Assembly (NCBI GenBank): GCA_945897515.1
Contig: CAMDFO010000026.1
Coordinates: forward strand, 1 to 57,075
Direction: 5' to 3'
Length of the DNA stretch: 57,075 nt
Source: Rhodoplanes serenus
GTDB lineage: Bacteria > Pseudomonadota > Alphaproteobacteria > Rhizobiales > Xanthobacteraceae
The notes under the pieces are model-generated. The model was not told the origin of the DNA and did no database searches. It saw nothing but the letters and a program-made list of their open reading frames with translations. The position numbers and the translations under genes are program-made. Numbering within the stretch: the stretch's first letter is position 1; each line of letters opens with the position of its first letter. This document shows positions 11,766 to 22,391 of this stretch, piece by piece.

Positions 11766-14700
11766 CTATTCCGGCTTCCCATACCCGCCCGCGGTCGGCG
11801 ATTGGATGATGATCGCCTCGCCGGCGTCGATCACGGTGGCGTCGGCGCCCTTGAGCCGCTCCATCGTGCCGTTGTTTCGGCGCGCCCAGTTCTCGCCGAT
11901 CTGACCGTCCTCGCCGCCCGCCATGCCGAACGGCCGGATGCGGCGGTGGCCTGAGAGCAGCGTGCACTCCATTTTTTCGAGGAAGCGGATGGTGCGGCGA
12001 ATGCCGTCGCCGGCGTTCCATTTGCCGCGGCCGCCGGAGCCTTTGCGGATGTGGAAGTCCTCCAGCACCACGGGATAGCGGAACTCCAGCACCTCGGGAT
12101 CGGTAAGCCTGGTGTTGGTCATGTGGGTGTGCACCGCGTCGGTGCCGGGGAAGCCGGGACCCGCTGGCGAGCCGGAGCAGATCGTCTCGTAATACTGGTA
12201 CTTCTTATTGCCGAAATTGACGTTGTTCATGGTGCCCTGCGCCGCCGCCATGGCGCCGAGCGCGCCGAACAGCGTGTCGGTCACCGCCTGCGAAGTTTCG
12301 ACGTTTCCGGCCACCACGGCGGCCGGATACTCCGGCCGCAGCAGCGAGCGCGCCGGGATGATGATGTTGATCGGGCGCAGGCAGCCCGCGTTCATCGGGA
12401 TGTCGTCGTCCGCCATGACGCGGAACACATAGAGCACGGCCGCGCGCGCCACCGGCTCGGGCGCGTTGAAATTGGTCGGTTGCTGCGGCGAAGTGCCGGT
12501 GAAATCGACAGTGGCCTCGCGCTTCTTCTTGTCGACCGTGATCTTCACCTTGACCACGGTGCCCTGATCCATCTCGTACTGGAATTCGCTGTCGTGCAGC
12601 CGATCAATGACCCGGCGCACGCTTTCCGCGGCATTGTCCTGGACGTGCTGCATGTAGGCCTGCACCACCGGCATGGTGAAGTGCATCACCATCTTGCGCA
12701 GCTCCTGCACACCCTTTTCGTTGGCGGCGATCTGCGCCTTCATGTCGTTGACGTTCTGGGTGACGTTGCGGACCGGGTATTTCGCCTGGGTCAGTGCGTC
12801 GTTGAGCTCCTTCTCGCGGAATCGGCCCCGGTCGATGATCTTGAAGTTGTCGAACAGGACGCCTTCTTCGTCGATGGTCGTCGCCATCGGCGACATCGAG
12901 CCGGGCGAAATGCCGCCGACGTCCGCATGATGGCCGCGCGAGGCGACCCAGAACAGGATGTGCTTTTTGCGGTCGTCGAACACCGGCGTGCAGATGGTGA
13001 TGTCCGGCAGATGGGTGCCGCCGTTGTAGGGCGCGTTGATGACGTAGACGTCGCCGGGCGCGATGCGTCCTTTGTTCTCGCGGATGATGGTCTCGACCGC
13101 GCGGTCCATCGAGCCGAGATGCACCGGCATGTGCGGCGCATTGGCCACCAGCGTGCCGTCATGCGCGAACACCGCGCAGGAGAAATCGAGGCGCTCCTTG
13201 ATGTTCACGGAATAGGCGGTGTTCTGCAGCGACACGCCCATCTGCTCGGCGATCGACATGAACAGGTTGTTGAACACTTCGAGCATGATCGGATCGGCCT
13301 TGGTGCCGATCGCGCTGGTGCGCTTGAGCGCGATCACGCGCTCGAGCACCAGATGGTCTTTGGCGGTGATCTGCGCACGCCAGCCGTGCTCGACCACCAC
13401 GGTCTGATGCGGTTCCATGATGATCGCGGGGCCGGGGACTTTCGACCCGGGCTTGAGCTGGTCGCGCGTATAGACCGAGGCCTTGTGCCAAGTGCCGCCG
13501 GAGAAGAATTCGGTGCGGCGTGCGGGTGAGGGGAGCTTAGTACGTGATGTCTTGTGCACCTTCTCGCGGAACCTGGCGCCGCCGCCGACCGCCTCGACCG
13601 ACACTGCCTCGATCACCAGTTCCTTGTTGCGGTCGATGAATCCGAAGCGCGACTTGTGGGCTTTCTCAAAAGCCTTTTTCATCGCCGCGAGTGTGCCGGC
13701 CTCGACCACCAGCGCGGTGTCGGTGCCGGCATAGCGAATGTGCGCGCGGACAATGATTTTGATCTTGCCGAGCGGTACACCCTGGCCCGCGACTTCGGCC
13801 TTTGCATTCTTGCCGAGCCGCGTTCCTTCGCGCTTGATTGCAGCCAGCGATTTGCCGCCGAAGCTTTGCTCGATCGCTTGCTGGCGGGTGGCGCGGATAT
13901 CGGCCAGACCCATGCCGTAGGCCGACAGCAAAGACGAGAACGGATGGATCAGCACCTTGGTCATGCCGAGAGCGTCCGCGACCAGGCAGGCGTGCTGGCC
14001 GCCGGCGCCTCCGAAGCAGTTGAGCGCGTAGCGCGTCACGTCGTAGCCGCGCTGCACCGAGATTTTCTTGATCGCATTGGCCATGTTCTCGACCGCGATC
14101 TTGATGAAGCCGTCGGCGATTTCCTCGGGCGACTTCCCGCCGATCTGCTTGGCGAGTTCGGCGAAGCCTTCCTTCACGGCACGCGCGTCGAGCGCGAGAT
14201 TCTGATCGGGACCGAAAATCTTCGGAAAGAATTCCGGAATGAGCTTGCCGACCATCACGTTGGCGTCGGTGACGGCGAGCGGTCCGCCGCGGCGATAGCA
14301 TTTCGGCCCCGGATTGGCGCCGGCGCTGTCAGGGCCCACGCGAAACCGCGCGCCGTCGAAATGCAGGATCGAGCCGCCGCCGGCCGCCACTGTATGGATG
14401 AGCATCATCGGCGCGCGCATCCGCACGCCCGCGACTTCGGTTTCGAATGCGCGCTCGTATTCGCCGTCGAAGTGGCTCACGTCGGTGGACGTGCCGCCCA
14501 TGTCGAAGCCGATCAGGTCGGTGAAGCCGGCCTCGCGTCCGGTCTCGGCCATGCCGACCACGCCGCCGGCCGGGCCGGACAGGATCGCGTCCTTGCCCTG
14601 GAACAGTTCGGCGGCGGTGAGACCGCCGGAGGACATCATGAACATCAGGCGGATGGCGTTGGCGGCGTTCTCTGCGAGGCCTGTGCCCATTTCATCGGCC

Positions 14701-15461
14701 ACCGTCGCGACATAGCGGCGCAGGATCGGCGACAGATACGCGTCCACCACTGTGGTATCGCCGCGGCCCACCAGCTTGATCAGCGGCGAAACCTCGTGGC
14801 TGACCGAGACCTGGGGGAAGCCCAACTCGCGCGTCAGCGCGGCCACGCGCCGCTCATGCTCGGGATATCGGTAGGCGTGCATGAACACGATGGCGACGGC
14901 CTTGATGCCGTCGTTCCGCGCCTGCTCCAGATCGACGCGCACGGCGGCAAGGTCCGGCTCGCGCTCGACCGTGCCATCGGCGCGCACGCGCTCGTCGACC
15001 TCGACGACGCGCTCGAACAGCATCTCCGGCTTGATGATGTGCTTGGCGAAGATCTTCGGCCGCGCCTGGTAGCCGATGCGCAGCGCGTCGCGGAAGCCCT
15101 TGGTGGTCAGCAGCAGGGTGCGCTCGCCTTTGCGCTCCAGCAGCGCGTTGGTCGCGACGGTGGTGCCCATCTTCACCGCGCCGACCCGGCCGGCGGGGAT
15201 CGGCTCGCCGGGCTTCAAGCCAAGCAGGTCGCGGATGCCCTGGACCGCGGCGTCGCGATAGGCCTCCGGGTTCTCCGACAGGAGCTTGTGGGCGACCAAG
15301 GTGCCGTCCGGCCGCCGTCCGACCACGTCGGTAAAGGTGCCGCCGCGGTCGACCCAGAAGTCCCAGCTCCCGCCCAACGCGGGCTTCCTGGCGTTCCTGT
15401 TTGGTTTCCCGCTGGCTCTCCTGGTGGTTTTTTTGGCGGATTGTGTCGCACGAACAGGCAT
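11766..15461 (-). CDS. Fused hydantoinase A/B (5-oxoprolinase-type) protein
   Basis: 1231 residues. Hydantoinase_A N-terminal and main domains (about residues 33-700) include [10 protein letters not shown] at 38-47 and [14 protein letters not shown], the phosphate-binding motifs of this ATPase family. A hydantoinase_B domain (about 718-1230) begins at [20 protein letters not shown] and contains [15 protein letters not shown] single-chain A+B arrangement is typical of eukaryotic and bacterial 5-oxoprolinases, which open cyclic amides such as 5-oxoproline with ATP. Acetone carboxylase and N-methylhydantoinase relatives are normally split, so the former reading is favoured but not certain. The start at 15461 has AGGGA six bases upstream; an alternative start at 15500 adds 13 residues. 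Divergent to the TRAP operon starting 67 bases away, which suggests a shared substrate. Confidence 0.88.
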   Translation of the reverse strand: MPVRATQSAKKTTRRASGKPNRNARKPALGGSWDFWVDRGGTFTDVVGRRPDGTLVAHKLLSENPEAYRDAAVQGIRDLLGLKPGEPIPAGRVGAVKMGTTVATNALLERKGERTLLLTTKGFRDALRIGYQARPKIFAKHIIKPEMLFERVVEVDERVRADGTVEREPDLAAVRVDLEQARNDGIKAVAIVFMHAYRYPEHERRVAALTRELGFPQVSVSHEVSPLIKLVGRGDTTVVDAYLSPILRRYVATVADEMGTGLAENAANAIRLMFMMSSGGLTAAELFQGKDAILSGPAGGVVGMAETGREAGFTDLIGFDMGGTSTDVSHFDGEYERAFETEVAGVRMRAPMMLIHTVAAGGGSILHFDGARFRVGPDSAGANPGPKCYRRGGPLAVTDANVMVGKLIPEFFPKIFGPDQNLALDARAVKEGFAELAKQIGGKSPEEIADGFIKIAVENMANAIKKISVQRGYDVTRYALNCFGGAGGQHACLVADALGMTKVLIHPFSSLLSAYGMGLADIRATRQQAIEQSFGGKSLAAIKREGTRLGKNAKAEVAGQGVPLGKIKIIVRAHIRYAGTDTALVVEAGTLAAMKKAFEKAHKSRFGFIDRNKELVIEAVSVEAVGGGARFREKVHKTSRTKLPSPARRTEFFSGGTWHKASVYTRDQLKPGSKVPGPAIIMEPHQTVVVEHGWRAQITAKDHLVLERVIALKRTSAIGTKADPIMLEVFNNLFMSIAEQMGVSLQNTAYSVNIKERLDFSCAVFAHDGTLVANAPHMPVHLGSMDRAVETIIRENKGRIAPGDVYVINAPYNGGTHLPDITICTPVFDDRKKHILFWVASRGHHADVGGISPGSMSPMATTIDEEGVLFDNFKIIDRGRFREKELNDALTQAKYPVRNVTQNVNDMKAQIAANEKGVQELRKMVMHFTMPVVQAYMQHVQDNAAESVRRVIDRLHDSEFQYEMDQGTVVKVKITVDKKKREATVDFTGTSPQQPTNFNAPEPVARAAVLYVFRVMADDDIPMNAGCLRPINIIIPARSLLRPEYPAAVVAGNVETSQAVTDTLFGALGAMAAAQGTMNNVNFGNKKYQYYETICSGSPAGPGFPGTDAVHTHMTNTRLTDPEVLEFRYPVVLEDFHIRKGSGGRGKWNAGDGIRRTIRFLEKMECTLLSGHRRIRPFGMAGGEDGQIGENWARRNNGTMERLKGADATVIDAGEAIIIQSPTAGGYGKPE

Positions 15462-15528
15462 CGAAGTCCCTTGCACCCCGGTGAACAAGCCCATCATCAT
15501 AGGGGTTCTGCCATCGGCGTGGAAATCA

Positions 15529-16074
15529 ATGCTGCGCGTGATCCTCGATCGTCTCTACCTGTACGCGGGCTACCTGGCCGGCGCGTTCATGGTTTCGATC
15601 TTCCTGCAGATGATGGTGCTCTCGGCCGGCCGGCCGGTCGGAATCAACGTGCCGGCGGCGGACGATTTCGTGTCGTGGTCGATGGCCGCGATGGCGTTCC
15701 TCGGCTTGGCGCACACGTTCCGGCACGGCGAGATGATCCGGGTCGGGCTGATGATCGATAAACTGCCGGATCGCGTCCGGTACTGGTTCGAGCTGGCGTG
15801 TCTGGTCATAGGCTCCGGTTTCATCGGCTTCTTTGCCTATTCCGCGGTGAAGATGAATTACGAATCCTGGCTGTTCGGCGACATGTCGCAGGGTGTGGTC
15901 GCGATTCCGATGTGGATACCGCAGATCGGCTATTCGACCGGGCTCGTCATCCTGCTGATCGCGTTCGTGGACGAACTGATCCACGTGCTGATGGGTGGCG
16001 CGCCGCGCTACGAAAGGCCGAAGCCGCAGACCGCCGAAGAGGTGGTCGAGCGCGCGGTGCAGAGCGGAGTGTGA
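15529..16074 (+). CDS. TRAP transporter small membrane subunit (DctQ type)
   Basis: 181 residues, the normal size for DctQ subunits, with four predicted transmembrane helices (about 11-31, 44-66, 85-106 and 127-150). The segment [17 protein letters not shown] between helices 2 and 3 is typical of the family. It pairs with the large subunit encoded 113 bases downstream to form the sodium-coupled permease fed by the DctP protein at 17520. The ATG at 15529 is preferred, because frames running further upstream overlap the divergent hydantoinase gene and carry no conserved sequence. Confidence 0.9.
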   Translation: MLRVILDRLYLYAGYLAGAFMVSIFLQMMVLSAGRPVGINVPAADDFVSWSMAAMAFLGLAHTFRHGEMIRVGLMIDKLPDRVRYWFELACLVIGSGFIGFFAYSAVKMNYESWLFGDMSQGVVAIPMWIPQIGYSTGLVILLIAFVDELIHVLMGGAPRYERPKPQTAEEVVERAVQSGV

Positions 16075-16187
16075 GATAGCAACCATGCCGACATTCTCCC
16101 CCCGTTCTTGTTGCCGTTGTGGAGTCGCCGCGCCGGGCCCTCGTGTCGCTTCGCTCCACTCGGCGGCGCAGCAGTGCGGGGTATAGT

Positions 16188-17495
16188 GTGGAGCTGATCC
16201 AGATCGCGCTGCTGCTCCTGGTGCTGCTGGTCGCGCTCTTGGCCGGCGGGCTGTGGATCGGCGTTACGCTGATCGTCTGCGGCTTCGTGGGGATGCAGTT
16301 CGCGGGCGCCACCATTCCGCCGGGCGCGGTGCTGGCGACCACGATCTGGGGCAACAGCGCGTCGTGGACGCTGGCGGCGCTGCCGTTGTTCATCTGGATG
16401 GGCGAAATCCTGTTCCGCACCAAGCTTTCGGAGGAGATGTTTCGCGGGCTTGCGCCGTGGCTGAACCGGATTCCCGGCCGGCTGATGCACGTCAACGTGC
16501 TGGCCTGCGGCATCTTCGGTTCGGTGTCGGGCTCGTCGGCCGCGACCACGGCTACGGTCGCCAAGATCGCGCTGCCGGAACTCAAGAAGCGCGGCTACGA
16601 CAAGATGGTGAGCCTGGGCTCGCTCGCCGGCTCCGGCACGCTTGGCATTCTCATTCCGCCGTCGATCATGATGGTGATCTACGCGGTGCAGGCCAACGTC
16701 TCGATCATCCAGGTGTTTCTCGCGGGCTTCCTGCCGGGGCTGCTCGTGATGGTGCTGTACTCCGGCTATATCGCGATCTGGTCGCTGCTCAACCCGAAGA
16801 AGACGCCGCCGCCCGAACCGCCGATGTCGTTTCGCGAAAAGATCGCCGAGTCGGCCAAGCTGATCCCGACGCTGCTGCTGATCGCGCTGGTGTTCCTTTC
16901 GCTGCTGATGGGGTGGGCGACCGCGACCGAGTGCGCGGCCTGGGGCGTGCTCGGCTCGCTCGCCATTGCCTGGTGGCACGGCATGCTGAGCTGGGATTCG
17001 TTCTGGCAGAGCGTGATGGGCTCGACCCGCGTCACCTGCATGATCATGCTGATCCTGGCGGGCGCGTCCTACATGTCGACCTCGATGGCCTACACCGGCG
17101 TGCCGCAGGCGCTGGCCGCCTGGGTCGGCGCGCTGGAGCTGTCGCCCTACATGCTGATTGCGGCGCTGACCGTGATGTACATCCTGCTCGGCACCGCGCT
17201 CGACGGCATCTCCATGATCGTGCTCACCACCGCGGTGGTGATCCCGATGATCAAGACCGCCGGCTTCGACCTGGTCTGGTTCGGGATTTTCGTGGTGCTG
17301 GTGGTGGAGATGGCCGAGGTCTCGCCGCCGGTCGGTTTCAACCTGTTCGTCCTGCAGACCATGTCGGGCGAGGATTCCAACACCGTCGCCCGCGCCTCGC
17401 TGCCGTTTTTCCTTCTGCTGGTCCTGGCGGTTGCCATCATCACGGCATTTCCTGATATCGTGATGTGGCTCCCAAGGATGGCTTTCCCGAACTGA
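16188..17495 (+). CDS. TRAP transporter large permease subunit (DctM type)
   Basis: 435 residues from a GTG start, almost entirely hydrophobic with about 12 predicted helices. Diagnostic segments are FGSVSGSSAATTATVAKIALPE and GSLAGSGTLGILIPPS in the N-terminal half, and ALDGISMIVLTTAVVIP and EVSPPVGFNLFVLQ in the C-terminal half, both repeats being present as expected for DctM. It forms the translocation channel with the small subunit. The earlier in-frame GTG at 16119 would add a 23-residue Arg/Ser-rich stretch unlike DctM N-termini, so 16188 is chosen, although its ribosome site is weak. Confidence 0.92.
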   Translation: MELIQIALLLLVLLVALLAGGLWIGVTLIVCGFVGMQFAGATIPPGAVLATTIWGNSASWTLAALPLFIWMGEILFRTKLSEEMFRGLAPWLNRIPGRLMHVNVLACGIFGSVSGSSAATTATVAKIALPELKKRGYDKMVSLGSLAGSGTLGILIPPSIMMVIYAVQANVSIIQVFLAGFLPGLLVMVLYSGYIAIWSLLNPKKTPPPEPPMSFREKIAESAKLIPTLLLIALVFLSLLMGWATATECAAWGVLGSLAIAWWHGMLSWDSFWQSVMGSTRVTCMIMLILAGASYMSTSMAYTGVPQALAAWVGALELSPYMLIAALTVMYILLGTALDGISMIVLTTAVVIPMIKTAGFDLVWFGIFVVLVVEMAEVSPPVGFNLFVLQTMSGEDSNTVARASLPFFLLLVLAVAIITAFPDIVMWLPRMAFPN

Positions 17496-17519
17496 CCTCA
17501 AACCGAAGGGCAATGAGCC

Positions 17520-18500
17520 ATGATGCATGCAATGAAATCTCTCGCGTTCGCCGCCGGCGCGCTTGCGCTCGCGGCCGCCCCGGCCTCGGCGCAGACCAAG
17601 TGGAACCTGCCGAGCGCCTATCCGATCGACAATCCGCACCTTGAGAACATCACCATGTTCGCCAAGGACGTCGCCGACGCCACCGGCGGCAAGCTGCAGA
17701 TCCAGGTCCATGCCGGCGCCTCGCTGTTCAAGGCGCCCGAGATCAAGCGCGCGGTCGCGACCGGCCAGGCGCAGACCGGCGAAATCCTGATCTCGATCCT
17801 TGAGAACGAGAGCCCGATCTTCGGCATCGACGTGGTGCCGTTCCTGGCGACGTCCTTCCCCGAGGCCAAGAAGCTGTGGGCGGCGTCGCGGCCGCTGATC
17901 GAGCAGAAGCTCGCGGCGCAGGGCATCATGGTGCTTTTCAGCGTGCCGTGGGGTCCGCAGGGCATCTATGCCAAGAAGGACATCAACACCATCGACGACA
18001 TGAAGGGCCTGAAATGGCGGGCCTACAACGTCGGCACCGCCCGCATCGGCGAACTGGTCGGCGCGCAGGCGGTGACGGTGCAGGCGGCCGAGTTGCCGCA
18101 GGCGCTTGCCACCGGCGTGGTCAACTCGTTCATGTCGTCGGGCGCCACCGGCTATGACTCGAAGGTCTGGGAGACGCTGACGCACTTCTATGACACCCGC
18201 GCCTGGATTCCTCGCAACGTCACCTTCGTCAACAAGCGGGCGTTCGACGCGTTGGACAAGCCGACGCAGGACGCGGTGATGAAGGCCGCGGCGACCGCCG
18301 AGGAGCGCGGCTGGAAGATGTGGGAGAACAAGACCGAGTGGTACCACGCCGAGATCGCCAAGCGCGGCATGAAGGTGCAGAAGGCGAGTCCGGCGCTGCA
18401 GGCCGGCTTCGAGAAGGTCGGCGAGCAGCTCACCGCGGATTGGCTCAAGCGCGCCGGCGCCGAAGGCCAGGCGGTGGTCGACGCTTATAAGAAGATGTGA
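17520..18500 (+). CDS. TRAP transporter solute-binding protein (DctP family)
   Basis: 326 residues with a cleavable signal peptide (AAAPASAQ, cut near residue 25). The mature protein shows DctP-family features: WNLPSAYP at the start, [19 protein letters not shown] near residues 162-180 (the arginine region that clamps the carboxylate) and [13 protein letters not shown]. It captures an organic-acid ligand in the periplasm and delivers it to the membrane subunits encoded just upstream. Gene order is Q-M-P. Its stop overlaps the start of the following frameshifted Bug gene (TGATG). The ligand is unknown; the divergent 5-oxoprolinase-type gene hints at a pyroglutamate-like or other amide compound. 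Confidence 0.92.
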   Translation: MMHAMKSLAFAAGALALAAAPASAQTKWNLPSAYPIDNPHLENITMFAKDVADATGGKLQIQVHAGASLFKAPEIKRAVATGQAQTGEILISILENESPIFGIDVVPFLATSFPEAKKLWAASRPLIEQKLAAQGIMVLFSVPWGPQGIYAKKDINTIDDMKGLKWRAYNVGTARIGELVGAQAVTVQAAELPQALATGVVNSFMSSGATGYDSKVWETLTHFYDTRAWIPRNVTFVNKRAFDALDKPTQDAVMKAAATAEERGWKMWENKTEWYHAEIAKRGMKVQKASPALQAGFEKVGEQLTADWLKRAGAEGQAVVDAYKKM

Positions 18501-19497
18501 TGTGGGGCGGGTCCTTTCCGCTCCGGGTGCGGATTCTCGCTGCGATTGTGATTGCCGCGACGGCAGGATTGATCGGTTCTGCCGTCGCGCAGACGTTCCC
18601 GTCACGTCCGGTGACGCTGGTGGTGCCGTTTCCTCCGGGCGGCACGGCCGATGTGACGGCGCGCGTCCTCGCCGAGGGGATGCGGGCGTCGTTGGGCCAG
18701 CCGGTCATCATCGAGAACGTGGCGGGGGAGGCGGCAGCATCGGCACCGCGCGGGTCGCGCGTTCGGCGGCCGACGGCTACACCGTCGTGCTTGGAAGCTG
18801 GGGCACCCATGTGCTCAACGGCGCGGTCCAGACGCTGCCCTACAACGTGACCGCCGATTTCGAGCCTATCGTGCTGGTCGGAACGCAGCCGTTGCTGATC
18901 GTCGCCCGGCCCTCGATGCCCGCGAGCGATTTGCCGGCGCTGATCGGGTGGCTCAAGTCCAATCCCGACAAGGCGACAGCGGCGACGGCCGGCTCAGGCA
19001 GCGTGTCGCATATCGCGGGCGCGCTGTTCCAGCGCGACTCCGGTACGCGGCTTGCGTTCGTGCCGTATCGCGGCGCGGCACCGGCCATGCAGGATTTGAT
19101 GTCCGGGCAGGTCGACATGATGCTCGATCAGGCCGTCAATTCCTGGCCGCTGGTGCGCGACGGCCGTCTCAAGGGCTACGCCGTCACTGCCCGCAGCCGC
19201 ATGGCGCTGGCGCCCAACCTGCCGACGGTCGACGAAGCCGGCTTGCCGGGATTCCATGTCTCGCAATGGAACGCGATCTTTTCTCCGAAGGGCACACCGG
19301 ATGCCGTGGTGGCGCGGCTGAACGCTGCGGTCGTCGAAACGTTCGACGATCCGGCGGTGCGCCGGAGAATGATCGACCATGGGCAGGAGCTGTTTCCGCG
19401 CGATCAGTTGACGCCGGCCGCGCTCGCTGCCTTTCATAAGTCCGAGATCGAAAAGTGGTGGCCGATCATCAAGGCCGTCGCCGTGAAGACGCCATAG
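18500..19497 (+). pseudogene. Bug/TctC-family solute-binding protein with a frameshift
   Basis: The signal peptide and first part (about 75 codons, ending VIIENVAG) are in one frame, and the rest, from [23 protein letters not shown] to the stop, is in another. The switch is at a run of five G (18724-18728). Adding one G restores a continuous protein of about 332 residues reading VAGGGGSIG, exactly as in intact relatives. All other family blocks are present: [48 protein letters not shown]. This is a homopolymer deletion, either a real recent mutation or a read/assembly error. The ATG overlaps the DctP stop by one base. If intact, it would bind an organic acid in the periplasm. Confidence 0.85.
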
Positions 19498-19539
19498 CGT
19501 CAATGAATCTTCGATAGCGGCCGTCCGGGGAGGACAATC

Positions 19540-20511
19540 ATGTTGGGCTCTTTCAAGCTTGCTGTTTCGGTGCTGACTGCGATCGCTGTCCATGCCGTGC
19601 CTGCCGTTGCGCAGGACTTTCCGACGCGACCGATCAAGCTGGTGGTCGGTTTCGGCGCAGGCGGCGGCACCGATCTGGCCGCGCGCATCATCGCGCAGCC
19701 GCTCCAGGAGATCCTCGGCCAGCCGGTGGTGGTGGAGAACCGGCCCAGCGCCGGCGGCGTGTTGGGTGGGGATCAGGTCGCCAAGGGCCCCAAGGACGGC
19801 TACGCGATCCTGATGATGAGCAACGCACATGCGGTCTCGGCCGCGATGTACAAGTCGCTGCCCTACGATCCGGTGAAGGATTTCCAGATGCTGTCGCTGG
19901 TCGGGACCGCGGGGCTGGTCATGATCGCGGCGCCGGACTTTCCGGCAAGCGATGTGAAGGGCGCAATTGCGCTGCTCAAGGCCGATCCGAACAAGTACAA
20001 CTACGGCAGCGCCGGCGTCGGGACCACGCAGCAGTTTGCCGCCGAGTTGATGGGGCAACAGGGCGGCTTCAAGGTCACCCACATTCCGTATCGCTCCACC
20101 CCGGCGGTGGTCGGCGCGCTGCTGTCCAAGGACATCAACTACGCCTTCGAGCTGATCCAGGTCGTGAGCGGGCAAATCCGTGGCGGCACTCTCAAGGCGA
20201 TCGCGGTGACCTCGCCGCAACGCTATCCGTCGCTTTCCGAGGTGCCGACCTTCGCCGAATCCGGCCTGCCGAGCTACGACGTGACGAGCTGGTATGGGCT
20301 TTCGATGGCCGCGGGCACGCCGAAGCCGATCGTCGACAAGCTCAACAAGGCGGTGACCGAGGCACTGAATCGTCCGGCCGTGCGCGAGCAGATATTGAAG
20401 GTCGGCGCGCAGCCCAAAAGTTCGACGCCTGAAGAGTTGTCGAAACACATCGCGGGCGAGATCGAGAAGTGGCGCAGCGTGCGCGAGAAATCCAGCATTC
20501 CGCAGCTATAG
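19540..20511 (+). CDS. Bug/TctC-family tripartite tricarboxylate transporter binding protein
   Basis: 323 residues. The signal peptide ends near VPAVAQ. Family blocks occur in order: FPTRPIKLVVGFGAGGGTDLAAR, VVVENRPSAGGVLGG, LPYDPVKDFQML, YGSAGVGTTQQF, THIPYRSTPAVVG, VPTFAESGLPSYDVTSWYGL. Bug proteins bind carboxylates between two lobes through a water-bridged acid pocket and may serve TctAB permeases or signalling; no TctA/TctB gene is in the window. A strong GGGGAGGA site precedes the ATG. The next gene has the same orientation and is a close relative, but a terminator-like hairpin separates them. Confidence 0.92.
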   Translation: MLGSFKLAVSVLTAIAVHAVPAVAQDFPTRPIKLVVGFGAGGGTDLAARIIAQPLQEILGQPVVVENRPSAGGVLGGDQVAKGPKDGYAILMMSNAHAVSAAMYKSLPYDPVKDFQMLSLVGTAGLVMIAAPDFPASDVKGAIALLKADPNKYNYGSAGVGTTQQFAAELMGQQGGFKVTHIPYRSTPAVVGALLSKDINYAFELIQVVSGQIRGGTLKAIAVTSPQRYPSLSEVPTFAESGLPSYDVTSWYGLSMAAGTPKPIVDKLNKAVTEALNRPAVREQILKVGAQPKSSTPEELSKHIAGEIEKWRSVREKSSIPQL

Positions 20512-20541
20512 GGGCACACGCCCACCGACTGACGAATGCGG

Positions 20542-20569
20542 ACGCCGCGCTCCCGAAGCGCGGCGTTTT
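20542..20569 (+). terminator. Intrinsic terminator between two Bug genes
   Basis: Ten-base stem ACGCCGCGCT / AGCGCGGCGT with a five-base loop (CCCGA), followed directly by TTTTGCTTCGTT. It lies 30 bases after the stop of the first Bug gene and 120 bases before the start of the next, so the latter probably has its own promoter. Confidence 0.75.
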
Positions 20570-20689
20570 GCTTCGTTGCGGCGGGCTGAAGCCGATTGCG
20601 CTCCTGTACGCAAAGTGGAAGGATTCAATCCACCAGCAATCACCAAGCAAAGGGCGCCGAACGAACGAGCGCTCACTCACGGAGGAAAC

Positions 20690-21658
20690 ATGACGCGCAC
20701 GTTCAAGCTTGCCATGGCCGCATTCGCCGTTCTCGCCCTGCAATCGGTCGCCAGCTTTGCCCAGGACTGGCCGACCAAGCCGGTCCGCATCCTGATCGGT
20801 TTCGGAGCCGGCGGCGGCACCGATGTCGCGACCTGCATCGTCGCAGAGGGACTCTCCGACGTTCTCGGCCAGCAGTTCACCGTGGAGAACCGGCCCGGCG
20901 CCGGCGGCACCATCGCTGGCGGCATTGTGGCCCGCGCACCCAAGGATGGTTACACCGCGGTCGCGCTCAGCATGGGACACGCGGTGTCTGCGGTTATGGT
21001 CAAGACCGTGCCGTACGATCCGATCGCCGATTTCGCGCCGATCGGCATCTTCACCAACTCCGCGATCGTGATCGCGGTCAGCAAGAATTCGCCCGCGACC
21101 GACCTCAAGAGCCTTGTGGCGCATGTCAACAAGGAGGCAGGCAAGCTGAACTACTCGACAGTGGGCCTGGGCTCGACGCAGCACCTGATTGCCGAGGACT
21201 TGGTGCAGCGCACGGGCATGAAGGCGCAAGCGGTCGCTTATCGCACGACAGGCGAGGTGGTCACGGCGTTGATCCGCGGCGACAGCGCGTTCGCGGTCGA
21301 TCTCTATCACGCCATTCGCGGCCAGGTGGACGGCGGCGAGCTTCGGGTTCTCGCGACCTCGACGCCCCGGCGCTGGGGGCCGATCCCGAGCGTGCCTGCC
21401 GTTGCGGAAAGCATCCCGGGCTTCGGCGTGCTCGGCTGGTACGGGCTGGCGTTTCCGGCCGGTACTCCGCAGCCGATCATCGACAAGCTGCGCAAGGCGC
21501 TGGCGGAGGTGCTGGCGCGCGACAGCGTCAAGAAGCGGCTTGAGGGCGTGGGCGCGGTCGCCAACCTTTCGACACCGGACGAGTTCAAGAAGGCCATCGA
21601 GTCCGACATCGCCAGCTTCAAGCAGGTTGCCGGCAAGGCGGGTCTCCAAGCCCAATAG
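20690..21658 (+). CDS. Bug/TctC-family solute-binding protein
   Basis: 322 residues from the ATG with GGAGG upstream; earlier in-frame codons give a non-conserved leader. The signal peptide is cut near SFAQ. Motifs: WPTKPVRILIGFGAGGGTDVAT, VENRPGAGGTIAGG, VPYDPIADFAPIG, STVGLGSTQHLIAE and LGWYGLAFPAGTPQPI. It closely follows the pattern of the upstream Bug protein (shared GFGAGGGTD block), consistent with a tandem duplication. One small oddity: TCIVAE where paralogues have an Arg (AARI), near the ligand-binding first loop. Ligand unknown. Confidence 0.92.
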   Translation: MTRTFKLAMAAFAVLALQSVASFAQDWPTKPVRILIGFGAGGGTDVATCIVAEGLSDVLGQQFTVENRPGAGGTIAGGIVARAPKDGYTAVALSMGHAVSAVMVKTVPYDPIADFAPIGIFTNSAIVIAVSKNSPATDLKSLVAHVNKEAGKLNYSTVGLGSTQHLIAEDLVQRTGMKAQAVAYRTTGEVVTALIRGDSAFAVDLYHAIRGQVDGGELRVLATSTPRRWGPIPSVPAVAESIPGFGVLGWYGLAFPAGTPQPIIDKLRKALAEVLARDSVKKRLEGVGAVANLSTPDEFKKAIESDIASFKQVAGKAGLQAQ

Positions 21659-21788
21659 CGGGTGTCGGCAGCGCCGCCCTCGCCATCGCGTCGGCGCCCG
21701 TGCTATGCACGGGCGCTTTACGCTCGACCGCGGTTCCGTTGCGCGGACCGAACAATTTCCCCGAACACGGTAAGGAACGAGGACTGAT

Positions 21789-22355
21789 ATGGCCGACAAG
21801 GTGAACGTGCTTGCGATCTGCGGCAGCCTGCGCAAGGCATCCTTCAACCGCATGCTGATGAATGCCTCGATCGGGCTTGCGCCTGAAGGCATGACGATCA
21901 CCGAAGCGCCTCCGTGGGCTTCGATCCCGATCTACAACACCGACGACCAGACTGCCTCGGGCTTTCCGGCCTCCGTGAATGCCTGGGCCGACGCAATCCG
22001 CGCGGCGGACGGCATCCTGATCGTCTCTCCGGAATACAACTGGTCTGTCCCTGGCGGATTGAAGAACGCCGTCGACTGGATCTCGCGCTTGAAGGAACAG
22101 CCGTTCAAGGACAAGCCGGTGGCGGTCCAGACAGCGGCCGGCGGCCTGCTCGGCGGCGCGCGTGCGCAGCTCGCGTGGCGGCAATGCTTGCAGGGCATCG
22201 ACGCGGTGTGGTTTGGCCGGCCGGAGGTGATTATCAGCTTCGCCGCGCAGAAGTTCGACGAGCAGGGCAAGCTGAAGGATCAGACCGCGAGCGACATGAT
22301 CAAGACGCAGCTCGCCACGTTCGAGAAGTTCGTCCGCAAGATCAGCGGGAAGTAA
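21789..22355 (+). CDS. NADPH-dependent FMN reductase-family flavoprotein
   Basis: 188 residues, a single flavodoxin-like domain. The phosphate-binding loop GSLRKASFNR (12-21) and the flavin-binding SPEYNWSVPGGLKNAVDW (80-97) are diagnostic for the NADPH:FMN/quinone/chromate reductase family. The PEYN motif contacts the isoalloxazine ring. Such soluble dimeric enzymes reduce quinones, azo dyes or chromate, or hand reduced FMN to monooxygenases. No partner monooxygenase is adjacent, so a quinone/xenobiotic reductase role is a reasonable guess. It lies after the Bug genes, separated by 130 bases, and is convergent with the next Bug gene. Confidence 0.9.
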   Translation: MADKVNVLAICGSLRKASFNRMLMNASIGLAPEGMTITEAPPWASIPIYNTDDQTASGFPASVNAWADAIRAADGILIVSPEYNWSVPGGLKNAVDWISRLKEQPFKDKPVAVQTAAGGLLGGARAQLAWRQCLQGIDAVWFGRPEVIISFAAQKFDEQGKLKDQTASDMIKTQLATFEKFVRKISGK

Positions 22356-22391
22356 CCGCGCTCGGGTTGCCGGCCGGAGTTCGCGATCGCC

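Noticed and set aside
13554..15761. Long plus-strand open frame opposite the hydantoinase gene
   Set aside because: Composition of a high-GC shadow frame (His, Arg, Asp and Gly heavy), no motif, fully opposite a well-supported gene.
16008..18605. Long minus-strand open frame opposite the TRAP genes
   Set aside because: Arg/His-rich, no domain, covers three genes with clear family motifs on the other strand.
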